Shown: one piece after another, positions 1 through 8,000 of the stretch
How positions within the stretch are numbered: position 1 is the stretch's first letter
Layout of the letters: each line of letters opens with the position of its first letter
Assembly: GCA_045589955.1 (NCBI GenBank)
Contig: JAZNQD010000055.1
Coordinates: 1-40,728, forward strand
DNA from: CAJGCS01 sp045589955
Lineage (GTDB): Bacteria > Bacillota_I > Bacilli_A > ML615J-28 > CAG-313
DNA: 40,728 bases
Reading direction: 5' to 3'
Program-made: the position numbers and the translations under genes
The notes under the pieces: generated by a model
What the model was told of the DNA's origin: nothing
Databases searched by the model: none
Seen by the model: the letters and a program-made list of their open reading frames with translations, nothing else

Positions 1-28
1 TTTTTAATTTTAAATGTAGTTTTAGCCA

Positions 29-59
29 AAAAAGCATCTCATAAAATGAGATGCTTTTT
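29..59. terminator. Bidirectional intrinsic terminator
   Basis: A perfect 14-bp inverted repeat (29-42 with 46-59) has a 3-nt AAA loop and A/T tracts at both ends, so it can work as a Rho-independent terminator on either strand. It lies 65 nt past the pullulanase stop and probably ends that transcript. Confidence 0.8.
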
Positions 60-142
60 CACCTTGATTTTTGAGAGGCCGTCCTTTCAATAATTATGGT
101 GATTTTGATTATTTTAAATCACCCTAATTTTTGAGAGAGCCC
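60..142. repeat. Degenerate duplication of the pullulanase 3' end
   Basis: The stretches at 60-80 and 120-142 are imperfect direct copies sharing the core ATTTTTGAGAG, with further similarity on the window-right side of each (around 85-95 and 152-163). The right copy contains the pullulanase stop (TAG at 124-126); the left copy lies beyond it. This looks like a short tandem duplication of the end of the gene. Confidence 0.45.
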
Positions 143-2160
143 TTTTGTTTTGTAATAATTACGCCTTTATTTAAAATCGTACTATTTCCAAATAAAACTT
201 CTTCTTTTTCAAGATTCATCTTAATAGAATTATTTTTTAAGTTAAGATATAAGTTTAATCTTTCTTCATCTTTTTCAAAGATAACTTTTAAGTATTTATC
301 TTTAGATATTACTTTACCAAATTTGTAATCACTAAAGTGAAGTTCTTTTTTTATTTTGATTAGTTTTTTTACATCAGTTAATAAATCATTATTGACAATT
401 GTTAAATGCCAAGGAAATCTATTGATAACATCTGGTAAATTATAAGAATTATCAAATCCTTGCTTTGAACGCAGAATTTCTTCTCCACTATGAATAAATG
501 AGATTCCCTTTGCAAATAAGACGAAAATAAGGGCTATTTTTGCATTTTCTTTGATTTCTTCAATATTTATACCCCATTTTTTTTGTTCATCGAAAAATGT
601 AGTATTGTCATGACACTCAACATAGTTAATTGACTGATTAGAAGAAGAAAATAACTTCGTTCCTGTAAATAAAGACTCAATTGTTTCTTTGTGATGGTCT
701 CCACTAATCAAGATCCCTTTTTTATTATGTTCCTTCTTACCCTTTAGGGTATTACGAAAATAATCGTTGAAGAAAGCGATATTAGGTACACTTTCGCTAT
801 TAAACATATGCGTTAACAAATCAGATGGGTAAGAGGTTGGCATTTGCCATCCTTCCCCATAAAATAGACTTGATTTATTCTTTTTACTAATTTTGTTATA
901 GGCTTCATTAATAGTATCACTATCAATTAGACCCATTAAGTCAAAGCGGAATCCATCAATCTTAAATTCATTTTGATAGTACTCTAAAGAATCAAGGATG
1001 AATTTACGATTCATTAAGCGTTCAGTGGCAATATCATTGCCACACCATGAACCATTGCTCATTTCGCCATTTGGATAGTAGCGATAGAAATAATAAGGGA
1101 CAATCTTACCAAATGCGTATTTTTCTTTTAAATAGACATGATTAAAGACAACATCAAGGTTAACACCGATATTATAGTGGTGAAAAGAATCAATCATCAT
1201 TTTAAATTCATTAATAGCTGAATAAGGATCATTAGGATTGCTTGCATACCAACCACATAAAGCATTGTATAAAACTGGGTTATAACCCCAGTTATATTTA
1301 AAGCAAGTGTGATGAGGATTTTTGATGTTGTAATCAACTCCACCAAAAGCAAAAACCGGGCTTAGTTGAACATGGGTAATACCCAAGTCTTCTAAGTAGT
1401 TTATACCATGACCATCAAGTTCATATGAATCAACGATTCCTAGAAACTCTCCCCTGTGGGCAAGAGGTAAAGAGATTGTAAAATCACGAACATTCATTTC
1501 GTAGATAATCGCGTCTTCCTTATTTTCAAGGTTAACAAAACTACTTTGAAGTTGATAAGTTTTTTTGTTATCAATGATGTAACATCTATCAAATGAAGGG
1601 TTAATACTTCTTCCATAAGGGTCAATAACGTCAAATGTATCCTCGTCATTACGAATTTCATAGTAGTAGCTTGCGCCATCTAACCATTCATTTTTGTTTG
1701 GTACTTTAACCTCATATACACCACTTCCAATATCTTTTAAAAGGTAAGTGTTATTATCGTTAATAACTAAGACTACTTCTTTTGATACTGGAGCATAAAG
1801 ACGAAAAGTAACTGCGGATTTGGCGTATTTATAACCTAACCAGTCATTAAAGAAATACTCTTCTTCAAATTCTTTTGTTAGGGTAATAGCACCAATATTT
1901 AAATGATATTTAAGATCATCATTTACAATTACTTCATAATCAACGCTTGGATTAATTTTTCCTTCACATCTTAGAGTAATCAGTTGACAGTCACTATAAT
2001 ATGTGCAATTAATAATTTCTAGAGGAAAATTTTCCTCAAGAAAACTATCCTCTGAGACTAATGATACATTAATAACTAATGTATCATTTTTTATTTTTAA
2101 TTTAACAATATGAAAAGAATCAAGATAAGCTCCAAAGGAATTATTCAGATAATTGATCAT
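124..2160 (-). CDS. pulA: Type I pullulanase (GH13), cytoplasmic
   Basis: This enzyme hydrolyses alpha-1,6 branch points in pullulan, glycogen or starch-derived dextrins. It has 678 residues: an N-terminal beta-sandwich/CBM48-like region, then a GH13 barrel. The type I pullulanase signature is present as YNWGYNP (about residue 290). GH13 catalytic motifs follow in order: GFRFDLMG (nucleophile Asp, about 405), YGEGW (acid/base Glu, about 435) and VECHDN (about 517). No signal peptide is visible, so it should act on imported or internal glucans. The reading frame is open to 2190, but the ATG at 2160 has GGAGG about 8 nt upstream and only a 20-nt overlap with the preceding gene, so I chose it. 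It is the last gene of a run that includes a LytTR regulator, which may control it. Confidence 0.93.
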   Translation of the reverse strand: MINYLNNSFGAYLDSFHIVKLKIKNDTLVINVSLVSEDSFLEENFPLEIINCTYYSDCQLITLRCEGKINPSVDYEVIVNDDLKYHLNIGAITLTKEFEEEYFFNDWLGYKYAKSAVTFRLYAPVSKEVVLVINDNNTYLLKDIGSGVYEVKVPNKNEWLDGASYYYEIRNDEDTFDVIDPYGRSINPSFDRCYIIDNKKTYQLQSSFVNLENKEDAIIYEMNVRDFTISLPLAHRGEFLGIVDSYELDGHGINYLEDLGITHVQLSPVFAFGGVDYNIKNPHHTCFKYNWGYNPVLYNALCGWYASNPNDPYSAINEFKMMIDSFHHYNIGVNLDVVFNHVYLKEKYAFGKIVPYYFYRYYPNGEMSNGSWCGNDIATERLMNRKFILDSLEYYQNEFKIDGFRFDLMGLIDSDTINEAYNKISKKNKSSLFYGEGWQMPTSYPSDLLTHMFNSESVPNIAFFNDYFRNTLKGKKEHNKKGILISGDHHKETIESLFTGTKLFSSSNQSINYVECHDNTTFFDEQKKWGINIEEIKENAKIALIFVLFAKGISFIHSGEEILRSKQGFDNSYNLPDVINRFPWHLTIVNNDLLTDVKKLIKIKKELHFSDYKFGKVISKDKYLKVIFEKDEERLNLYLNLKNNSIKMNLEKEEVLFGNSTILNKGVIITKQKGSLKN

Positions 2161-2776
2161 TATCAAGTTCCTCCACGTTATCATCTTCATCTTTTAGTTT
2201 GATTAAATCTTTTTTCGTATTTTGAACGATGATAAATGTTGATAAACCAGCACCGGCTGATGCGATAACACCAATTAAAAGGGCAGGGCCAAAATTAATC
2301 TTCTTTGGTAGTTTTGTATTACCTGTAGAAAGTAAATAAGTTTTTGTGGTTGTTTCACTTTCATTTGGTATTTCATCAGAATAAGAATATCTAAACTTAA
2401 GTTCGATTCCTTGTAGGTTAGCACTTGAGTTAATGTCAAATTGAAGAGTATAGTAGTAACCACCATCAACTAAAGTATATGTCTTAGTTGATAAGTTTTC
2501 TCGTCCATCAACATATACAAGTTCTTCATGTCCATCTTCTAAGAACATTTTTACTTCTAAGAATTTAAGTTTTTCAATTGTCTTCCAAGTTATCTTAACA
2601 TTCCAGTATGCTTCACCAGTTAAATCAATATTTGGGCTTATTACAAAGCTAAATTCAGTAAAATCATGAAACGAAGATTCGGCTTTGACCTTCGATTTGT
2701 TAGAACTAGCAATTGTAAATAACATTGCAAACCCAATTACAAAGAATAAAACAAATTTAATAACTTTATTTTTCAT
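2141..2776 (-). CDS. Predicted membrane-anchored extracellular protein, function unknown
   Basis: I do not recognise a family in this 211-residue protein. It starts with a signal peptide or signal anchor (hydrophobic residues about 6-24, possible cleavage after VKA near 32). A beta-rich extracellular part of about 130 residues follows, with several aromatic residues. A C-terminal membrane helix (about 165-187) and a short acidic cytoplasmic tail come last. The tail is followed directly, with a 20-nt overlap, by pullulanase. The gene start overlaps the end of the preceding DUF3021-like gene by 11 nt, so translation is probably coupled. Its place beside a LytTR/DUF3021 pair suggests a surface protein made under that regulator, but this is inference. 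Confidence 0.75.
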   Translation of the reverse strand: MKNKVIKFVLFFVIGFAMLFTIASSNKSKVKAESSFHDFTEFSFVISPNIDLTGEAYWNVKITWKTIEKLKFLEVKMFLEDGHEELVYVDGRENLSTKTYTLVDGGYYYTLQFDINSSANLQGIELKFRYSYSDEIPNESETTTKTYLLSTGNTKLPKKINFGPALLIGVIASAGAGLSTFIIVQNTKKDLIKLKDEDDNVEELDNDQLSE

Positions 2777-3242
2777 TTTGTTTTACTTCCTTATAACGAT
2801 TTAGATTATCATTTAATGTATTTTCTTCATTACGTTTAATAAAGAAAATAATTAATGTTAAAACAATTAAGCCGATAAAACTTGCAGGTAAAGAAATTAA
2901 CCAAAATAATGGACTTGTCATAAGTCGATTATTAATAAATAAAACTAGTATAAAGCAACTAATTGCACATACAGAGTAGATAACACTACTTTGACCATAG
3001 ATTGAAATATTATTTATACGAACAAATAGTTCAATTAATAAAGATTCAATTGAAGCAATTATAGCAATTAATACAAGGTAGTAAAAATGAATATTAAATT
3101 GGTTAAATACAAATAACGATACCGCAACATAACAACAAACCATAATGGTAAAGATACTAACAAATGTTACTAAGTAGTTAGATAAACGTTTCTTAAATTT
3201 AAGTTTATTAAATTTTTGTTTTTTCTCTTTCTTTTCTTTCAT
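2766..3242 (-). CDS. DUF3021-like four-helix membrane protein, partner of the LytTR regulator
   Basis: The protein has 158 residues with four predicted membrane helices (about 19-42, 49-70, 82-104 and 112-136) and charged cytoplasmic ends. It lies 11 nt after a free-standing LytTR regulator. LytTR followed by a small DUF3021-type membrane protein is a known arrangement in Firmicutes, the LytTR regulatory systems, where the membrane protein restrains the regulator. The assignment rests on size, topology and this neighbour; I cannot confirm the family by a profile search. The ATG at 3242 has a strong GGAGGTG upstream. Confidence 0.65.
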   Translation of the reverse strand: MKEKKEKKQKFNKLKFKKRLSNYLVTFVSIFTIMVCCYVAVSLFVFNQFNIHFYYLVLIAIIASIESLLIELFVRINNISIYGQSSVIYSVCAISCFILVLFINNRLMTSPLFWLISLPASFIGLIVLTLIIFFIKRNEENTLNDNLNRYKEVKQNEK

Positions 3243-3253
3243 TTTTACACCTC

Positions 3254-3691
3254 CTATCTTACTAGTTTACGTTTAAATTCATTAGCATATACTCTTGTAA
3301 TGATCATTTTTTCACCATTTTCTAAAACAGCTAAAATACGACCATTAACAAGGGTAGTGATTTTCTTAATACATTTAATATTTAAAATACATGCTTTAGA
3401 TATTTGAATAAAGTCAGTATTTTTATACATCTCAACAAGTTCGTAGATACGATAGTTTACTTCAAACACATCTTTTTCTACATAAGCAAAGGTTCTGTTT
3501 TCAACACTTTCAAAATAATAAACATCTTGAAGGTTAATAACAAACCTTTCTCCATCTTTTTTCCCTATCAAAGTAACTTTGATAGATTCAAGGTATTTAA
3601 CGATATCTTGGATTTGTTCGTTATGTTCAGGGCATTTGATGGTTATCTCAGGTTCTTCTAACCCTTCAATAACTTCTACTTTTACTTTCAT
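3254..3691 (-). CDS. LytTR-domain DNA-binding transcriptional regulator
   Basis: This 145-residue protein has no response-regulator receiver domain. Residues about 45-145 match the LytTR fold: a segment around DVYYFESVENRTFAYV, then the helix around RIYELVEMYKNTDFIQISKACILN, here noted only by its key FIQISKACI core, and a basic C-terminus. Free-standing LytTR proteins of this length pair with membrane inhibitors, and the next gene encodes a four-helix DUF3021-like protein. The ATG at 3691 is preceded by AAAGGAG. The 47-nt gap upstream holds a perfect AT-only inverted repeat that might be an autoregulatory operator. Likely targets are the adjacent genes, including the secreted protein and pullulanase. 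Confidence 0.88.
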   Translation of the reverse strand: MKVKVEVIEGLEEPEITIKCPEHNEQIQDIVKYLESIKVTLIGKKDGERFVINLQDVYYFESVENRTFAYVEKDVFEVNYRIYELVEMYKNTDFIQISKACILNIKCIKKITTLVNGRILAVLENGEKMIITRVYANEFKRKLVR

Positions 3692-3707
3692 AGGTACTCC
3701 TTTCTAA

Positions 3708-3732
3708 AATTTTAAAAACAAGTTTTAAAATT
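3708..3732. promoter_or_regulatory. 10-bp inverted repeat upstream of the LytTR gene
   Basis: The arms AATTTTAAAA (3708-3717) and TTTTAAAATT (3723-3732) are perfect, with a 5-nt spacer. They sit between the radical SAM gene and the LytTR gene. The stem contains no GC pair, so a terminator is unlikely; a protein-binding site is the more natural reading. LytTR proteins usually bind direct repeats, so a role for this particular regulator is uncertain. Confidence 0.35.
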
Positions 3733-3738
3733 CAAAAT

Positions 3739-4566
3739 TTAATTTTTATTAAATCGATTTCGATATGTACATTTCTTGCAAATATCTAAATATGGCTTTC
3801 TATCTCTAAAACCAATAATACTTCTTAAATATTTATCACTATGTAGTATTTCTTCTAAACTACTTTCAAAGATATTTCCTAAAGAACTATGGCCTAAGTA
3901 ATCTAAACAGCATAGAACTACTCTTCCATCAACTAAAATACCTAGTTGATCTTTTCCACCAAGACATCCAGTCATAATAGGATTATCAGGCATATCTAAT
4001 GTAGGCCACTCAAACTCATCATTTTCACTAATACGAGTATTAAAGATATGGTGATGTTCAACAATGTGTGAAAATACTTTCTTGCTATAGTCATTAATTT
4101 CCATATTAACACTATTACTCTTATCATTCCATAGTCTTAAATTAACAGGTATTTCTTTGAAATACTTGTTTTTATAAGTAAGAAAATAATTAATGTTTTC
4201 AACATAGAAATCATAATTACCAACAAAATTAACCATTGCTTGTAAAGAAATGTTAATTTTCTTAAAACACTTATAGTGTTTTAATACTTCTATTAACTTA
4301 TTTACTAAAACACCATTAGTTGTAAGATTAATCAAAAGTCCATACTTATTGCATAAACCAACAACCTCAAGAAAATGACTATGTAATAAAGGCTCACCTT
4401 GAATATGTAAACACACAGTATCTGTATATAAAGAAACATCTCTCAAAACATAATCAATTTCATCTAAACTCATCTCTTTTTTCTCTAACAAATGGTTAGG
4501 ACAAAAAGGACAATTTAAATTACACTTATTAGTAATCTCAATATATACTTGTTTAAACTTCATCAT
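3739..4566 (-). CDS. Radical SAM protein with SPASM/Twitch-type C-terminus
   Basis: The 275-residue protein carries the radical SAM CxxxCxxC cluster motif (C15, C19, C22 in TNKCNLNCPFC) and the downstream GEP motif in HIQGEPLLH. Its C-terminal part has further cysteines typical of an auxiliary iron-sulfur cluster (C201, C219/C220, C263, C266) and the SPASM-like segment GRVVLCC. Such enzymes often modify peptides or proteins. The substrate cannot be read from the sequence. The gene overlaps the preceding small membrane-protein gene by 14 nt, so the two are translationally coupled, and that protein is a candidate substrate or partner. Starts at 4566 or 4563 are both possible behind a weak AAGG. 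Confidence 0.88.
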   Translation of the reverse strand: MMKFKQVYIEITNKCNLNCPFCPNHLLEKKEMSLDEIDYVLRDVSLYTDTVCLHIQGEPLLHSHFLEVVGLCNKYGLLINLTTNGVLVNKLIEVLKHYKCFKKINISLQAMVNFVGNYDFYVENINYFLTYKNKYFKEIPVNLRLWNDKSNSVNMEINDYSKKVFSHIVEHHHIFNTRISENDEFEWPTLDMPDNPIMTGCLGGKDQLGILVDGRVVLCCLDYLGHSSLGNIFESSLEEILHSDKYLRSIIGFRDRKPYLDICKKCTYRNRFNKN

Positions 4567-4921
4567 TTACCTTAATCCATTTTCCATAAAACTTAAGATT
4601 ACTTTCACTAACATAACTAACACTCATAGGATATTCAAATTCAGGATCTTCATACCATCCATCAAAAGTATATCCAGGAATATCAGTATTAGTAGGTAAG
4701 TCAAACAAACTATTCTTTTTATAATACTTAACACTTAGTACTTCTCCATGAAAACCAAAGAAACGTACTCGGTAACGTTTAAAGATCCATAAAAAGATAA
4801 TCACAATCCATGGAACCATTATAACAGCAACTAAAATAACAGCTCCAACCCAAAAATAAGGAGAAAGAAATATCTCTTCATTTGCTACATTACCTTCTAA
4901 AAGCATCATTTCATTATTCAT
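4553..4921 (-). CDS. Small membrane protein with one InlB-type B-repeat
   Basis: This 122-residue protein has a 20-residue acidic N-terminus, one long membrane helix (about 19-48) followed by the basic stretch FKRYRVRF, and a single InlB B-repeat/Listeria-Bacteroides repeat (about 52-117) with the hallmarks GYTFDGWYEDPEF and FYGKW. By the positive-inside rule the repeat would face the cytoplasm, which is odd because these repeats are normally extracellular. The ATG at 4921 has GGAGATG upstream and a good promoter. The stop overlaps the radical SAM gene, so the two are coupled. Function unknown. Confidence 0.75.
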   Translation of the reverse strand: MNNEMMLLEGNVANEEIFLSPYFWVGAVILVAVIMVPWIVIIFLWIFKRYRVRFFGFHGEVLSVKYYKKNSLFDLPTNTDIPGYTFDGWYEDPEFEYPMSVSYVSESNLKFYGKWIKVNDEV

Positions 4922-4941
4922 AATATCATCTCCATCTATTT

Positions 4942-4971
4942 ATTATATCAAATAATTCATAATAATGGAAA
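4942..4971 (-). promoter_or_regulatory. Sigma-A promoter of the B-repeat/radical SAM/LytTR/pulA run
   Basis: On the minus strand, TTTCCA (4966-4971) and a perfect TATAAT (4942-4947) are separated by 18 nt, about 20 nt from the start codon of the small membrane protein. No strong terminator is seen between here and pulA, so the six genes may share this transcript. Confidence 0.6.
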
Positions 4972-5003
4972 GATTATGCAAATATGAGAACAAAACAAAT
5001 AAA

Positions 5004-5027
5004 AACAAACCCCTAAAGGGGTTTGTT
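5004..5027 (-). terminator. Intrinsic terminator of the surface-protein operon
   Basis: A perfect 10-bp stem (5004-5013 with 5018-5027; four G-C pairs next to the loop) has a TAAA loop and is followed on the minus strand by a T-rich tract. It begins 4 nt after the stop of the 1527-residue surface protein. Confidence 0.9.
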
Positions 5028-5030
5028 AAA

Positions 5031-8000
5031 TTATTGTTTTGTACCATAGAATTCAATAGTGTTAACCATTGCACGATATCCACCACTTACAGTAGCAAAT
5101 GAAATAGTCTTAGTAGTAGTTGTATCAATTTCAATAGCTGTATAATTACCATCGTTTGAAGGTGTAGAAACAGTATATGACGTACCATTAATAGTCAATT
5201 TTGCAGTATTTGCCTTATATCCGGCAACATATATTACAACTTTTGTTACTTTTTCATCTACTGTAATAGTCATTTTTCCTGCAGCAGAGCTAGATCCAAA
5301 TTTTAAAGCACCATTGCCTTTAGCGTCTATAGAATCTGGGTACATTTTTGATCCGCCAGTAATGTTCAATGTATAATCTCCAACAGTTTCAGTATATGTT
5401 GCTTTATCACTTGATCCATCTTTATGCGTTGCAGAACCGTCTGCACCAAGAGCAAATGTTGCTAACAATACAGGAGTAGCTTCGCCTTCTGTCGCATCAC
5501 ATCTTGTACATTCGCCATTTGAATCAAAATCATGACCTAAAGCTTGAACTACTGTATCTTGATAACTATCATTACAATATGAACATGTATGAGTTGTATA
5601 ACCAGCAACCGTACATGTAGGATCTGTAACAACTGAATTATAATTATGACCAGTTGCAGGAATTTCTTCTACACCTGATTGTACTTCTTTACAAGATGAA
5701 CATATTATACCTGCTGTATAACCCACTTCTGTACAAGTTGGTTCTTGTCCATCAACATTTTCTAATTCAGTATGTTTACATTCTTCATATTTAAATGATA
5801 CTGTAATTGATGCTATTCTTATTTGTTGAGAACCAGCAACATCCAATTTAATATATTTATATTCAAATGTGCCAGCAACTGTATAATCTTCATATGAAGT
5901 TGAAGTAATACTTACACCTTCAATTGGTGTCCATTCATCACCATCATTTGAACCATAAACATTTAATGTATCTTCTTTATAACCAGCATTAAATGCTAAA
6001 CCATTAATAAGACCATTACATTCAATTATTGCAAAAGCATCATTTGTGCTTGAAGAATATAATCTTAATTGAGTTGTAAAATGTGCTTGCGTTGTTGTTA
6101 TTGTAATATATGAATCTAATTCATGTTCTTCATTATCTGCATATTGTGTACCTGCAGGATAATTAGCAAAAAGATATGTTTCTGTTTTTTCACTCATATC
6201 GTCATTGCTAGCAATTTCAGTACCGCATCTATCGCATGAGTTATCTTCATTAATGTCAACATGTCCTAATGCTGGAATATCAGTTTGTTCAGTAATTACT
6301 TTCTTACAGATTGAACAAATTTCACCAGCAGTTTTACCAGCGGTTGTACAAGTTGCTTCATAACCATCTACAGTAATTTTATTACATTCATGAACATCTA
6401 ATTCAATAATCCATCCTTTTTCAATCTCTGGAGTGATTTCACTTGTATTACTATTTTTATACTTTAATAAAACACCAAGTACAGTAATTGTATCACCTAA
6501 TTGTGGTTTTACATCTAAACTGTTATATTGAACTGTACCATCTTCATTATATAAACCATAAATATAAATTTGATTAGTACCATCTGAAATATAAACATTA
6601 CCATATGTAGTATTTTTCACCTCTACAATTTGTCCACTTACAAGATATTTAACTGTTGTTTTTTCACCATCAGCAAGTGAATCAATAATTGATAATGCTT
6701 CAGCAATTGTAATTTCTTGAGGTTCAGGTACATAATTAGGATCTGACTCACCGCATGCACATTCACCATTAACGAAATCATGTCCTGTTGCAGAAACTAT
6801 ATCATCTGTATAACTATCACCACAATCGCATGTATAAGTTGTATATCCATCAACAGTACAAGTTGGAGCAGTTACTACACTTGTATACTCATGTTCTAAT
6901 GTTGGAAGGTCAACATCTTTTGTTTGTTGTGTGAATGCTGCATTAGTAAATTGAGCAGTGTATTTACCTGTACCTTTTGTTGTACAAGTTGCTTCTATAA
7001 CTGTTTGATATGTTGTTTTTACAGTTTCAGTTTCAACATGAGTTTGATCATTTTGACATGTTCTTGTTGCAATAACAGATTTATTATCTTCAGACCATGT
7101 ATAACTTACTTCACCATAAGCATGGTTTTTAGCAGGAATAACTGTTTGTTCAACTATAGTTACATTACATACACTACAATGTTTACCTTCAGTTAAACCT
7201 GTTTCTGTACATGTTGCTTCTTTTGCTGCATCAACTACTTCAGTATGTCCTGTTGCTGCAACTGGAGTATTTACATAAGTATCACCACATGAACATGTAT
7301 GAGTTGTAAAACCAGCCTCTGTACATGTAGGAGCAGTAACTACACTTGTATATGAGTGAACATGTTTTTTAACAACAAGATAAGGGCTGAATGATGTAGC
7401 AGTAAATACTACATAACCATCTTCAACTTTGATGTTTTTAACTTCTTCTTTTGTTTCACCATTGATATGATATACAATAATATCATTTGCAGTAAGAATT
7501 GCTTCTGGAAGTTTAATCTTAACAGTTACACCATTTGTGAATGTTGAAACATTTTGATCATTCTTAGATAAAGTAATATCATATGCAGCTACATAGTCAG
7601 CTGAAGCGATTTGATAATTTGCATTAACATCTTGAGCTGTGATTTCAGTTGCAGTTAATGTAAGTTCTTCTTCTAAATTAGAAACAACAACTGTTGAATC
7701 TGTATTTTTTACTTCATACATTTGAAGCACTTCAAATGTGAATGTGCAATATCTTGTATAACTTGTAGTTTCATCAGATTGAGAAACAAGAGCAGTTAAT
7801 GTAACAGTTTCGTTTCCATTTGTAGGTCTTGCAATTGTAACAACACCTTCATTAGAAACAGATACTGCTGTACTATCAGATAACCATTCAATTGTAGAAC
7901 CATTTTTGCCTAATACGATTAATTGATCAGCAAATGTAGCTAATTCACCAGTTAATACATCTTTGTATTGTTCAGCAAGAGCTTCAGCATCTGCTTCAAC

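Noticed and set aside
6924..7196. Cys-rich 90-codon plus-strand frame
   Set aside because: It is antisense to the surface protein, low in complexity and lacks a ribosome binding site.
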